NCBI GenBank assembly: GCA_041600735.1
Contig: JBFIJN010000269.1
Span: forward strand, 1 to 12,014
Direction of reading: 5' to 3'
DNA: 12,014 bases
DNA from: Paraliomyxa sp041600735
Lineage (GTDB): Bacteria; Myxococcota_A; Polyangia; Nannocystales; Nannocystaceae
Shown here: one piece after another, positions 1-6,872 of the stretch
Layout: every line of letters begins with the position of its first letter
How positions within the stretch are numbered: position 1 is the stretch's first letter
Translations under genes and position numbers: made by a program
Notes under the pieces: model-generated
Databases searched by the model: none
The model's input: only the letters and a program-made list of their open reading frames with translations
Told to the model about the DNA's origin: nothing

Positions 1-1
1 C

Positions 2-41
2 CCCGGTCCGCGAGCCCAGGAATCCTGGCTCGCGGACCGGG
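2..41. terminator. Long GC-rich hairpin at the left edge, possible terminator
   Basis: The arms at 2-20 and 24-41 are reverse complements apart from one extra C in the left arm, giving an 18 bp stem with a 3-base AAT loop. No T-run follows on either strand, so it is not a textbook intrinsic terminator. It may still end transcription of a gene lying left of the window, or be an intergenic palindromic repeat. It lies 20 bases before the GTG chosen for the KAP NTPase. The pairing is seen directly; the function is inferred. Confidence 0.4.
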
Positions 42-60
42 ACGCCGGACCCATCCGCCC

Positions 61-2439
61 GTGCCACAATCGCCCACGCGGATCATGGAAGCGATCGTTC
101 GGGGGCAGCAGGACCAACGCGTGGAGCACCTCCAGCGCCTGCTGGCACGCTCCGGCCAGCACGTGGTGGTCGACGGCGTGTACGGGCCGCGTACCCAGGC
201 CGCCGTCGCGACGTTCCTGCGCGCGCAGGGGCAGGCGGGCAGCGGGGCGAGCGTGGATGCGGACCTCATCGCCCTGCTCGAGCAGCTCACGAAGGCCGCG
301 AGCGTCGTCCGCCTCGCCACGACCGGTGAGCCGGCGGTCCCGGCGATCGACGACGCAGGCGTGCAGGCCGAAGCGCGAGCCTTCGCGCGACTGATCTGCT
401 CGCGACGCACGAGCGCCCCGCTCTCGATCGGTCTGTTCGGCGACTGGGGCTCGGGCAAGTCGTTCTTCATGGCCAAGCTGCAGGGGGAGATCGAGGCCCG
501 CTGCGCCGCGTTCACGCGGGTCGCGACCGCGCTCCAGCCACCCGTGGATGGTGCCGAGCTGCTCGCGCTGCAGCAGCGCTGGCACGGGCGCGTCGCCCAG
601 ATCACCTTCAACGCCTGGCACTACGCCGAGCCCAACCTGTGGGCCAGCCTCGTCACCCGCGTGTTCGACGAGCTCGCCGACATCATCAGCCCATCGGAGT
701 CGCTCGAGGACACGCGCGCGCGGCTGCTGGCCGAGGCCTCGCAAGGCAAGCAACGCCGCGAGCAAGCCAAGCTCGAGCTGCGTCGGGCCGAGGAGCAGCT
801 GACCGAAGCCCGCAGCGAGCGGGAGCGCCGTGAGGCCGAGCTCGCCAAGCTTCGCGAGGAGCTCGCGGTGGTCGAGGCCGTGGCTCCCCCGGTGGGTGCG
901 GAGCCGGGCGAGGCGTCGGCCCAGCTGTCCGTGCGCAACCCCTGGGCCGCCCTGCGCGTCACGCTGCGCTGGATCTGGTCGCGCGGCCGCTGGACCCGTG
1001 TCGCGGTGATCGTCGCGGCGCTGCTGGTCGTGCTCGGGGCGGTGCTCGCGGTGGCGTGGTGGCGCGGCTGGTGGAGCCGCTGGCTGTCCCCCGGGGTCGC
1101 GATGATGACGTCTGGCATCGGCGTGCTCACCGGGATCGCGAGCACGGTGTTCGCGTGGTGGAGCCTGGTCCAGCCCCGCATCATGCAAGCGCGGGCCGCC
1201 CAGGCCGCGTACCTGGGCCAGCGCGCCTCCGCGGAGCGGCTCGTCGATCGTGCGCTCCGCGAGCTGCTGCAGCCCAACGAGAGCGCCCTGCTGCTCGCCC
1301 GCCGCCGCCTCGACGAGGCCAAGGTGGGGGTGGACAGCGCCACGATGGCCACCGACCAGGCGAGCGAGCAGATGGCCCGGGCGCGGCGCATGCTGCAGGA
1401 GCTGGAGGGCGGCCGGCGCTTCTATGCGTTCATCCGCGATCGCGACGAAGGCGACGACTACCGCCGCCACCTGGGCCTGGTCTCGATGGTGCGCGACGAC
1501 TTCATGCGCCTCGAGGCGATCCTCGATCAAGTCGAGCGCGAGGGGCCGGGCGATGGTGAGCTCGCGCCGCTGTCTCGCATCGTGCTCTACATCGATGACC
1601 TCGATCGTTGCGATCCGGCCCGCGTGGTCGAGGTGCTCCAGGCGCTGAACCTACTGATGGCCGCGTCGATCTTCGTGGTGGTGATTGCCGCCGATGTCCG
1701 CTGGCTGCGGCGCTCGCTCGCGCTGCACTACGACCAGCTGCTGCGCACACCCGACCCGCCCTGGTTCCCCCAGGAGGACGCCTCGAGCCCCACGCCGCGG
1801 GCCTATCTCGAGCGAGTCATTCAGATCCCGTTCTCACTGCGGCCGATCGATGAAGACGGGTTTGCCTCGATCGTGGACGCGGCGGCCCAGGCCGCGCTGC
1901 GCCCCTCGGCGGTCACGCCTGCCGTGTCGGTGACGCCCGCGCAGCAGGATGCCGACCTCGCCCACGACGCCGCGCTCGCGCTCGATCCGGCCGAGGTCGC
2001 ATTCCTCCAGCGCTTGTACGCGGTGGTCGACATGCCGCGACTGCGCTCGCTGCTCGCCAGCTACCGGCTGCTGCGGGTCGAGCTCGATGCCGAGGCGCTG
2101 GCTTCGTACCTCGCGGACGGCCGCTACCGCGGCGTGCTCGCGCTGATGGCGATCCAGCTCGGGCGGCCGTGCGAGGCCTCCGCGCTGCTGCGTGCGCTGC
2201 ACCGTGACCCCGCCCCGGCGACCACGCTGGGCCCGCTGTTGCTCGCGCTGGGGCGCGAGAGCGGCTCGGATCTCGACGAGGCGCGCTGGCAAGCGCTCGC
2301 GACCGCCGTGCAGCAGGCCGGCGTGGCCGACACGCCGGTGGTCGAGCTCGCGCCGTGGGCCGAGCGAGTCCGTCGGTTCTCGTTCGACCCCGGGGCTAGC
2401 TCGCGCCCTTGTGAATCAGCACCACGGGGATCGTCATGA
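61..2439 (+). CDS. KAP family P-loop NTPase with N-terminal peptidoglycan-binding-like domain
   Basis: The product has 792 residues. Residues about 12-75 match the PG_binding_1 pattern (LQRLL, VDGVYGPRT, AAVATF). The KAP NTPase domain follows: Walker A GDWGSGKS at 127-134, the family hallmark FNAWHY at 183-188, and Walker B with IDDLDRC at 511-517. YLERVIQIPF and a PRLRSLLASYRLLR segment lie further on. Two hydrophobic spans (about 313-333 and 346-369) lie between Walker A and Walker B, an insertion known in this family. Charged, coiled-coil-like stretches flank them (about 215-272 and 385-448). KAP proteins are membrane-associated ATPases; one member, PifA of the F plasmid, excludes phage T7. 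The role here is unknown. GTG 61 is used; M9 (ATG 85) is an alternative. No clear ribosome-binding site is seen, and the frame is open to the window edge, so a further upstream start is possible. The last 44 bases overlap the convergent sugar transferase gene. Confidence 0.88.
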   Translation: MPQSPTRIMEAIVRGQQDQRVEHLQRLLARSGQHVVVDGVYGPRTQAAVATFLRAQGQAGSGASVDADLIALLEQLTKAASVVRLATTGEPAVPAIDDAGVQAEARAFARLICSRRTSAPLSIGLFGDWGSGKSFFMAKLQGEIEARCAAFTRVATALQPPVDGAELLALQQRWHGRVAQITFNAWHYAEPNLWASLVTRVFDELADIISPSESLEDTRARLLAEASQGKQRREQAKLELRRAEEQLTEARSERERREAELAKLREELAVVEAVAPPVGAEPGEASAQLSVRNPWAALRVTLRWIWSRGRWTRVAVIVAALLVVLGAVLAVAWWRGWWSRWLSPGVAMMTSGIGVLTGIASTVFAWWSLVQPRIMQARAAQAAYLGQRASAERLVDRALRELLQPNESALLLARRRLDEAKVGVDSATMATDQASEQMARARRMLQELEGGRRFYAFIRDRDEGDDYRRHLGLVSMVRDDFMRLEAILDQVEREGPGDGELAPLSRIVLYIDDLDRCDPARVVEVLQALNLLMAASIFVVVIAADVRWLRRSLALHYDQLLRTPDPPWFPQEDASSPTPRAYLERVIQIPFSLRPIDEDGFASIVDAAAQAALRPSAVTPAVSVTPAQQDADLAHDAALALDPAEVAFLQRLYAVVDMPRLRSLLASYRLLRVELDAEALASYLADGRYRGVLALMAIQLGRPCEASALLRALHRDPAPATTLGPLLLALGRESGSDLDEARWQALATAVQQAGVADTPVVELAPWAERVRRFSFDPGASSRPCESAPRGSS

Positions 2440-3844
2440 GGATGATGCGGATGTCGAGCCACAGCGACCAGTTGTCGATGTACTCGAGGTCCATCCGCAT
2501 CCACTCTTCGAAGCTGATCTCGTTGCGCCCGGACACCTGCCACGGCCCCGTGATGCCCGGCTTGACCGAGAGTCGCCGGCGCTGCCACGGCTGATACTGC
2601 GCGACCTCGGAGGGCAGCGGCGGGCGCGGGCCGACCAGGCTCATGTCGCCGAGCAGCACGTTGAACAGCTGCGGCAGCTCGTCGATGCTGGTCTTGCGGA
2701 TGAAGCGGCCCACCCGGGTGATGCGCGGGTCGTGCTTGATCTTGAACACGGGCCCGTCCATCTCGTTGAGCTTCTCGAGCTCCTTCTTGAGCTGCTCGGC
2801 GTTGACCACCATCGAGCGGAACTTGTGCATGCGAAAGCGCCGACCGTTGCGGCCGGACCGCACCTGCGAGAAGAACACCGGCCCGGGCGCGGTGATCTTG
2901 ATCGCGATCGCGGTGGCGACCAACAGCGGCGACAGCAGCACCAGGCCCACGAATGAGCCCACGAGGTCGAGCAAGCGCTTGAGCAGCAGGCTGCCCTCGC
3001 TGGTGGGCGTGCGCCGCATGCCGATCATGGGGAGGTCGTAGCCCGTCATCTGGGCGACCTCGATCTTGCCGGCGCGCGGCACCTCGGGCGGCATGGTCAG
3101 CAGCACCTCGACGCCGCGCTCCTCGCAGAAGCGCAGCGCCTCTTCGAGCGTCTCGGGCGGCTGCTCGGGCACCGCGAACACGACCTCGTCGATCGGCTGA
3201 CCGTCGAGGATCTTGTCGAGCTCGCGCAGCTGACCGATCGGCGCGGGAGCCCCAGGAGCCACGACCTCGTTGGGCACCTCGACGTGGCCAATGAGCTTGT
3301 TGTTGTAGGGCTGACCGGTGCGGATCGAGCGCGCGAACGCGAGGGCTTGGTCGCCGCGCCCCACCACCAGCACGCGGTGGCCGTCGACCGACTGGCGCTG
3401 GAACAGCGAGAGCACCTCGACCCAGATCACGCGACCCAGCATCAGTGAGATGAGCTGCACCGCGCCGAACAGCAGCACGAACGTGCGCGCGATGAACGTG
3501 ATCTTGAAGACGAACGTGGTCGCGATGAAGAGGATGAGCCCCAAGCCCACCACCCGCAGGTAGCGGCCCGCGACGCGCGGGTACGGCAGGCGAAAGTCGG
3601 AGCTGTCGCCGAAGTAGAGCGAGATGATCCATAGCGGCCACAGCCCCCACAGCAGCGGGTAGTAGTCGGGGATCGTGATGGGGCCGAGGTCGAGGCGCGC
3701 CAGCCACTCGGGCAGCGAGCCCTCGAGCTGCAAGACCGCCACGGTCTGCCGGATCCACAGCGAAGCGAAGAACGCCAAGGTGCAGATCATCAGGTCGTAG
3801 ACGTAGATCAGCCGCCTAAAGAAGACCGCCTGGTGCCGTGTCAC
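2396..3844 (-). CDS. Exopolysaccharide biosynthesis polyprenyl glycosylphosphotransferase
   Basis: This inner-membrane enzyme transfers a sugar-1-phosphate from a nucleotide sugar to undecaprenyl phosphate, the first step in building a surface polysaccharide repeat unit. Numbered from the GTG at 3844 (482 residues), there are four N-terminal membrane spans (about 12-32, 62-78, 95-113, 120-138). A Rossmann-like CoA_binding_3 region begins at GHRVLVVGRGDQ, and a further membrane segment spans 293-315. The bacterial sugar transferase domain follows with APGPVFFSQ, KFRSM (341-345), DPRIT (372-376), SIDELPQ with the Asp-Glu pair at 388-389, VGPRP (404-408) and GITGPWQVSGR. These are the family signatures, and the length is usual. 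An in-frame ATG at 3925 would add 27 Arg-rich residues without family character. The GTG lies at the family's normal start, with AGGA 11 bases upstream, so it is preferred. The sugar donor cannot be read from the sequence. No glycosyltransferase, flippase or polymerase gene is adjacent. Confidence 0.93.
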   Translation of the reverse strand: MTRHQAVFFRRLIYVYDLMICTLAFFASLWIRQTVAVLQLEGSLPEWLARLDLGPITIPDYYPLLWGLWPLWIISLYFGDSSDFRLPYPRVAGRYLRVVGLGLILFIATTFVFKITFIARTFVLLFGAVQLISLMLGRVIWVEVLSLFQRQSVDGHRVLVVGRGDQALAFARSIRTGQPYNNKLIGHVEVPNEVVAPGAPAPIGQLRELDKILDGQPIDEVVFAVPEQPPETLEEALRFCEERGVEVLLTMPPEVPRAGKIEVAQMTGYDLPMIGMRRTPTSEGSLLLKRLLDLVGSFVGLVLLSPLLVATAIAIKITAPGPVFFSQVRSGRNGRRFRMHKFRSMVVNAEQLKKELEKLNEMDGPVFKIKHDPRITRVGRFIRKTSIDELPQLFNVLLGDMSLVGPRPPLPSEVAQYQPWQRRRLSVKPGITGPWQVSGRNEISFEEWMRMDLEYIDNWSLWLDIRIILMTIPVVLIHKGAS

Positions 3845-4012
3845 AGCTCGCTCGTTCCTGCTCGGCCCCCGTCGGGGGTCCCTAGTGTGGCGATCAGCCG
3901 CGCCTACGAAAAGCATAAACCGCAATGCAGCTCACGGTGCCCGCAGCGGGCTGTGTGCGAGCCAACGCGCCGGCCTCGTGCGCTGCTCCGCGGATCTCGG
4001 TCGCCGGCGCGG

Positions 4013-4036
4013 GCGCTCGCCCGCTTGGCCGAGCGC
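4013..4036. promoter_or_regulatory. Perfect 7-bp inverted repeat upstream of the aldo/keto reductase
   Basis: GCGCTCG at 4013-4019 is repeated inverted as CGAGCGC at 4030-4036 with a 10-base spacer. It ends 26 bases before the reductase ATG, within the 218-base divergent spacer (3845-4062). It could be an operator or a leader hairpin. In DNA this GC-rich, chance is a serious alternative. No convincing -35/-10 pair was found in the spacer. Confidence 0.2.
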
Positions 4037-4062
4037 GGTCCCGCCCGCTACCCTCGCCGCCG

Positions 4063-5055
4063 ATGGAGCACGTCTTCTTGGGGCGCACGGGCGTCCGAGT
4101 CTCGCGATTGGCGTTCGGCACCATGTCGTTCGGCGGCGACGTCGGCGAGCGAATGGCCGGGGTCATGTACGAGCGCTGTCGCGCGGCGGGGATCAACCTG
4201 TTCGACTGCGCCGACGTCTACAGCCAGGGCCGCGCCGAGGAGATCTTGGGGCGGCTCGTGGGGCGCGCGCGGGACGAGGTCGTGCTCACGACCAAGGCCT
4301 ACTTCCCCACCGGGCCGGGGCCCAACGCGCGTGGGAGCAGCCGCTACCACCTGCGCAACGCACTCGAGGCGAGCCTGCGGCGCCTCGGCACCGATCACGT
4401 CGACGTGTTCTTCCTGCACCGCATGGACGACTGCACGCCGCTCGAGGAGAGCCTGCGGGAGGTCGAGCGGCTGGTCGCGGCCGGCAAGGTGCTCTACCCG
4501 GCGGTGAGCAACTTCGCGGCCTGGCAGACCGCGCGTGCGCTCGGGATCGCGGAGCGCCACGGGTGGGCGCCGATCTGCGGGGTGCAGCCCATGTACAACC
4601 TGCTCAAGCGCCAGGCCGAGGCCGAGATCCTGCCGCTGTGCGCGGCCGAGGGGCTCGGCTGCCTGACGTATAGCCCGCTCGCCGGGGGGCTGCTGAGCGG
4701 CAAGTACGGCGTCGAGCGACGGCCCGAGCAAGGGCGCATCCTCGACAACCAGATGTACGGGGTTCGCTACGGCGCGCCGAGCAACTTCGAGATCGCCGAG
4801 CGCTTCGTGGCGCTCGCCGGCGAGCTCGGCCTGCATCCGGCCGCGCTCGCGATCGCCTGGGTGGCGGCGCACCCGGCCGTGACCGCCCCGATCCTCGGCG
4901 CGCGCAGCCTCGAGCAGCTCGACCCATGCTTGGCGGCGGCCGATGTCGTGATGACCGACGAGCTCTACGCGCGGATCACCGAGCTCTCGCCCGCGCCGCC
5001 GCCGGCGACCGACCGCAGCGAAGAGGGCAGCGCGCACAACTACGGCTCGCGCTAG
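4063..5055 (+). CDS. Aldo/keto reductase family oxidoreductase
   Basis: A predicted cytoplasmic NAD(P)H-dependent reductase of 330 residues, interconverting aldehydes or ketones and alcohols; the substrate cannot be told. The N-terminus reads LGRTGVRVSRLAFGTMSFGG, the usual opening of the AKR fold. The catalytic tetrad is visible: Asp48 and Tyr53 in FDCADVY, Lys78 in LTTKAY, and His119 in VFFLHRMD. The C-terminal half holds the conserved YSPLAGGLLSGKY stretch and the WVAAHPAVTAPILGARSLEQL segment, where the cofactor phosphate region normally lies. The frame stays open to an ATG at 3925, but those 46 extra residues are Ala/Arg/Pro-rich and unlike the family, so ATG 4063 is chosen. There is no clear Shine-Dalgarno. 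It is divergent from the sugar transferase and convergent with the GH13 pair, so probably monocistronic. Confidence 0.93.
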   Translation: MEHVFLGRTGVRVSRLAFGTMSFGGDVGERMAGVMYERCRAAGINLFDCADVYSQGRAEEILGRLVGRARDEVVLTTKAYFPTGPGPNARGSSRYHLRNALEASLRRLGTDHVDVFFLHRMDDCTPLEESLREVERLVAAGKVLYPAVSNFAAWQTARALGIAERHGWAPICGVQPMYNLLKRQAEAEILPLCAAEGLGCLTYSPLAGGLLSGKYGVERRPEQGRILDNQMYGVRYGAPSNFEIAERFVALAGELGLHPAALAIAWVAAHPAVTAPILGARSLEQLDPCLAAADVVMTDELYARITELSPAPPPATDRSEEGSAHNYGSR

Positions 5056-5070
5056 CGCACCCTCGCGCTA
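5053..5070. terminator. Palindrome shared by two convergent stop codons
   Basis: TAGCGC (5053-5058) and GCGCTA (5065-5070) form a perfect 6-bp stem with a 6-base loop. The left arm starts with the TAG of the aldo/keto reductase. The right arm, read on the other strand, starts with the TAG of the downstream GH13 gene. Only 12 bases separate the two coding regions. The symmetry suggests a weak bidirectional terminator, but there is no T-run and the stem is short. Confidence 0.3.
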
Positions 5071-6864
5071 CTGGGCCACGAGCACCCGCAGCCAGCGCGC
5101 GGGCACGCTCGTGGTGCCGCCGCTCACCGTCACGCTCTCGCCGCTCAGCTCGTCGAGATAGCGGCCATCGGGAAGCCCGCCGACGGCGTTGCTGGCGTCG
5201 GCGCGGTTGATCGCGACGAACACGGTCTCGTCGAGCTCGCCGCCGGTCGCCAGCTCCATGCGGTAGCTGAACGTGTCGGGGCCCGAGGCGAGCGTGGTGC
5301 GGGTGCCATAGCGGAGGGCCGGGTGCGCGGCTCGAATGGCGGTGAGGCTCTTGATCGCGTCGAGCAACAGCTGCTGGCCCGCCGAGTAGCTGCCGGTGTT
5401 CCAGTCCATCGGGCGCCGGTTGTCGGGGTCGCCTGCGCCCGCCATGCCGATCTCGTCGCCGTAGTAGACCAGCGGCGCGCCCGGGGTGGTGAGCAGGATG
5501 CCAAAGCCCACCGCAAGGCGTTCGAACGCCGAGGTACCGCCGGGAATTCCGGGCGGGTTCGACCAGCCGAGGTCCTTGTCGTTCCACCACGGGTCGGTGC
5601 CCGAGCGCGGGACGTCCTCGGCGTAGTGCACCACGCGAGGCAGGTCGTGGTTGCCGATGAAGGTGCTCATCACCGCGCCCGACCAGTAGACCTGATCGTT
5701 GGCGTCCATGAAGCTGGCGAGCTCGCCCATGCTGCCGCGACGCATCAGCACCTTGTCGACGATCTGCGTGCGCAGGGGAAAGTCGAACTGCCCGTCGAGC
5801 ATCTCCTCGCGCACGTAGTAGGCGATCTGGCCCTGATCGCCGGTGAAGGTCTCTCCGACCATGTAGAAGCGCTGGGTGAGCGCGCCCTCGTCGTCGTACT
5901 GGTCGAGCTCGGTGTTGGTGCGCGCGCGCAGATCGAGCAGCCACCCGTCTTCGATGTGCTTGACCGCGTCGAGCCGAAAGCCATCGGCCCCCGCGCTCGT
6001 GGCCCACGAGATCGCATTGTCGACCGAGAAGGCGCGCGCGTCGTCGTTGGTGAAGTCGAAGTCGGGCAGGTAGTCGGTGAACCAGCAGCGTCGCGCCTGC
6101 ACGGCGTCGTCCCACGAGCAGCCGGAGCCGCACACGCAGTTGCCGCCCGAGCCATTGTCGTTGGGCCAGAACCAGTCCGGGTTCTCGGCGTACACGGGCG
6201 AGTCGGCGTGCACGTGGTTCATCGCGTAGTCGAAGATGACCTTGAGCTCGTGATCGTGCGCGACGGTGACCAGCTCTTGCAGCTTGGCGAGCGTGCCAAA
6301 GTGCTCCTCGGGCTCTTCGAGGTCCGAGGGCCAGTAGCCGTGGTACCCCGAGTACATGTGGGGGTCGCCCACGCCCAGCCCGGCGGCGTTGGTGTTGTCC
6401 ATGGGCACGGTGACCCACAGCGTGTTCACGCCGAGCTCGTTGAAGTAGCCCTCGTCGATGCGGTCGATCACGCCCTGCCAGTCGCCGCCGTACCAGTCGG
6501 CGCGGTCGTCGACGGCGCCGTTGATCTGGCCGTCGTTGCTGGTGTCGCCGTTGTGGAAGCGATCGACGAACACGAAGTAGATGATCGAGTCGCGCCAGTC
6601 CCATGCGCCATCGGCCGGCGGAGGCGGCGGAGGGCCATCGTCGCCCGTGCTGCCGGGCCCCGAGTCACCGGTGCCGCCGGTGCCCGTGCCGGTTCCGCTG
6701 TTGGGCAGGCCGTCGGAGGGGTCGTAGCTGTCTTCGGGGGGATCGAGGCTGGTGGCCGAGGACAGCCCGTCGCTGCCACACGCGAGCAGCAGCGCGCTCG
6801 CAGCGAGGTACGAGGCCGAGACGAGCGCAGAGGCGGCGAGGGATCCGAGATGAAGCGAACGCAT
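5068..6864 (-). CDS. GH13 family alpha-amylase-like lipoprotein
   Basis: A predicted surface or periplasmic lipoprotein that cleaves alpha-glucosidic bonds in starch, glycogen or maltodextrins. From ATG 6864 it has 598 residues. A signal peptide ends in a lipobox (LLLAC, Cys29), followed by a Gly/Thr/Asp-rich linker with a run of six prolines up to about residue 86. The GH13 barrel follows: DRFHNGD; region I with Asp212 and Asn216-His217; the nucleophile Asp299 in GFRLDAV; the acid/base Glu338 in VGETF; and Asp407 in GNHD. All catalytic residues are present. A beta domain ends the protein. Four cysteines (CVC, GSGC, RRC) precede WFTDYLPDF and recur in the neighbouring GH13 enzyme. A TTG at 6876 overlaps the upstream stop (TTGA), but the ATG eight bases after that stop gives a better signal peptide. 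Subfamily and exact substrate are not assigned. Confidence 0.93.
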   Translation of the reverse strand: MRSLHLGSLAASALVSASYLAASALLLACGSDGLSSATSLDPPEDSYDPSDGLPNSGTGTGTGGTGDSGPGSTGDDGPPPPPPADGAWDWRDSIIYFVFVDRFHNGDTSNDGQINGAVDDRADWYGGDWQGVIDRIDEGYFNELGVNTLWVTVPMDNTNAAGLGVGDPHMYSGYHGYWPSDLEEPEEHFGTLAKLQELVTVAHDHELKVIFDYAMNHVHADSPVYAENPDWFWPNDNGSGGNCVCGSGCSWDDAVQARRCWFTDYLPDFDFTNDDARAFSVDNAISWATSAGADGFRLDAVKHIEDGWLLDLRARTNTELDQYDDEGALTQRFYMVGETFTGDQGQIAYYVREEMLDGQFDFPLRTQIVDKVLMRRGSMGELASFMDANDQVYWSGAVMSTFIGNHDLPRVVHYAEDVPRSGTDPWWNDKDLGWSNPPGIPGGTSAFERLAVGFGILLTTPGAPLVYYGDEIGMAGAGDPDNRRPMDWNTGSYSAGQQLLLDAIKSLTAIRAAHPALRYGTRTTLASGPDTFSYRMELATGGELDETVFVAINRADASNAVGGLPDGRYLDELSGESVTVSGGTTSVPARWLRVLVAQ

Positions 6865-6872
6865 GATGAGGC

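Noticed and set aside
61..2439. The KAP gene as part of a recognised multi-gene anti-phage system
   Set aside because: No partner effector, nuclease, reverse transcriptase or toxin gene is next to it; the neighbour is a convergent polysaccharide enzyme. Only the family link to PifA supports defence.
2124..3758. A 544-codon open frame on the - strand in another frame of the sugar transferase
   Set aside because: It overlaps the motif-rich transferase frame on the same strand and gives an Arg/Ala/Pro-rich product. It is a shadow.
3864..3880. CCCCC-GTC-GGGGG hairpin upstream of the sugar transferase GTG
   Set aside because: The 7-bp stem (one G-T pair) with a 3-base loop is easily found by chance in such GC-rich sequence, and nothing links it to regulation.
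3912..3917. TATGCT on the - strand as a -10 box for the sugar transferase
   Set aside because: It matches the -10 consensus at only four of six positions and has no -35 box at proper distance.
6604..6740. GC-rich repetitive stretch as a separate DNA repeat
   Set aside because: It encodes the Gly/Thr/Asp/Pro linker of the GH13 lipoprotein, so its repetitiveness follows from the protein sequence.
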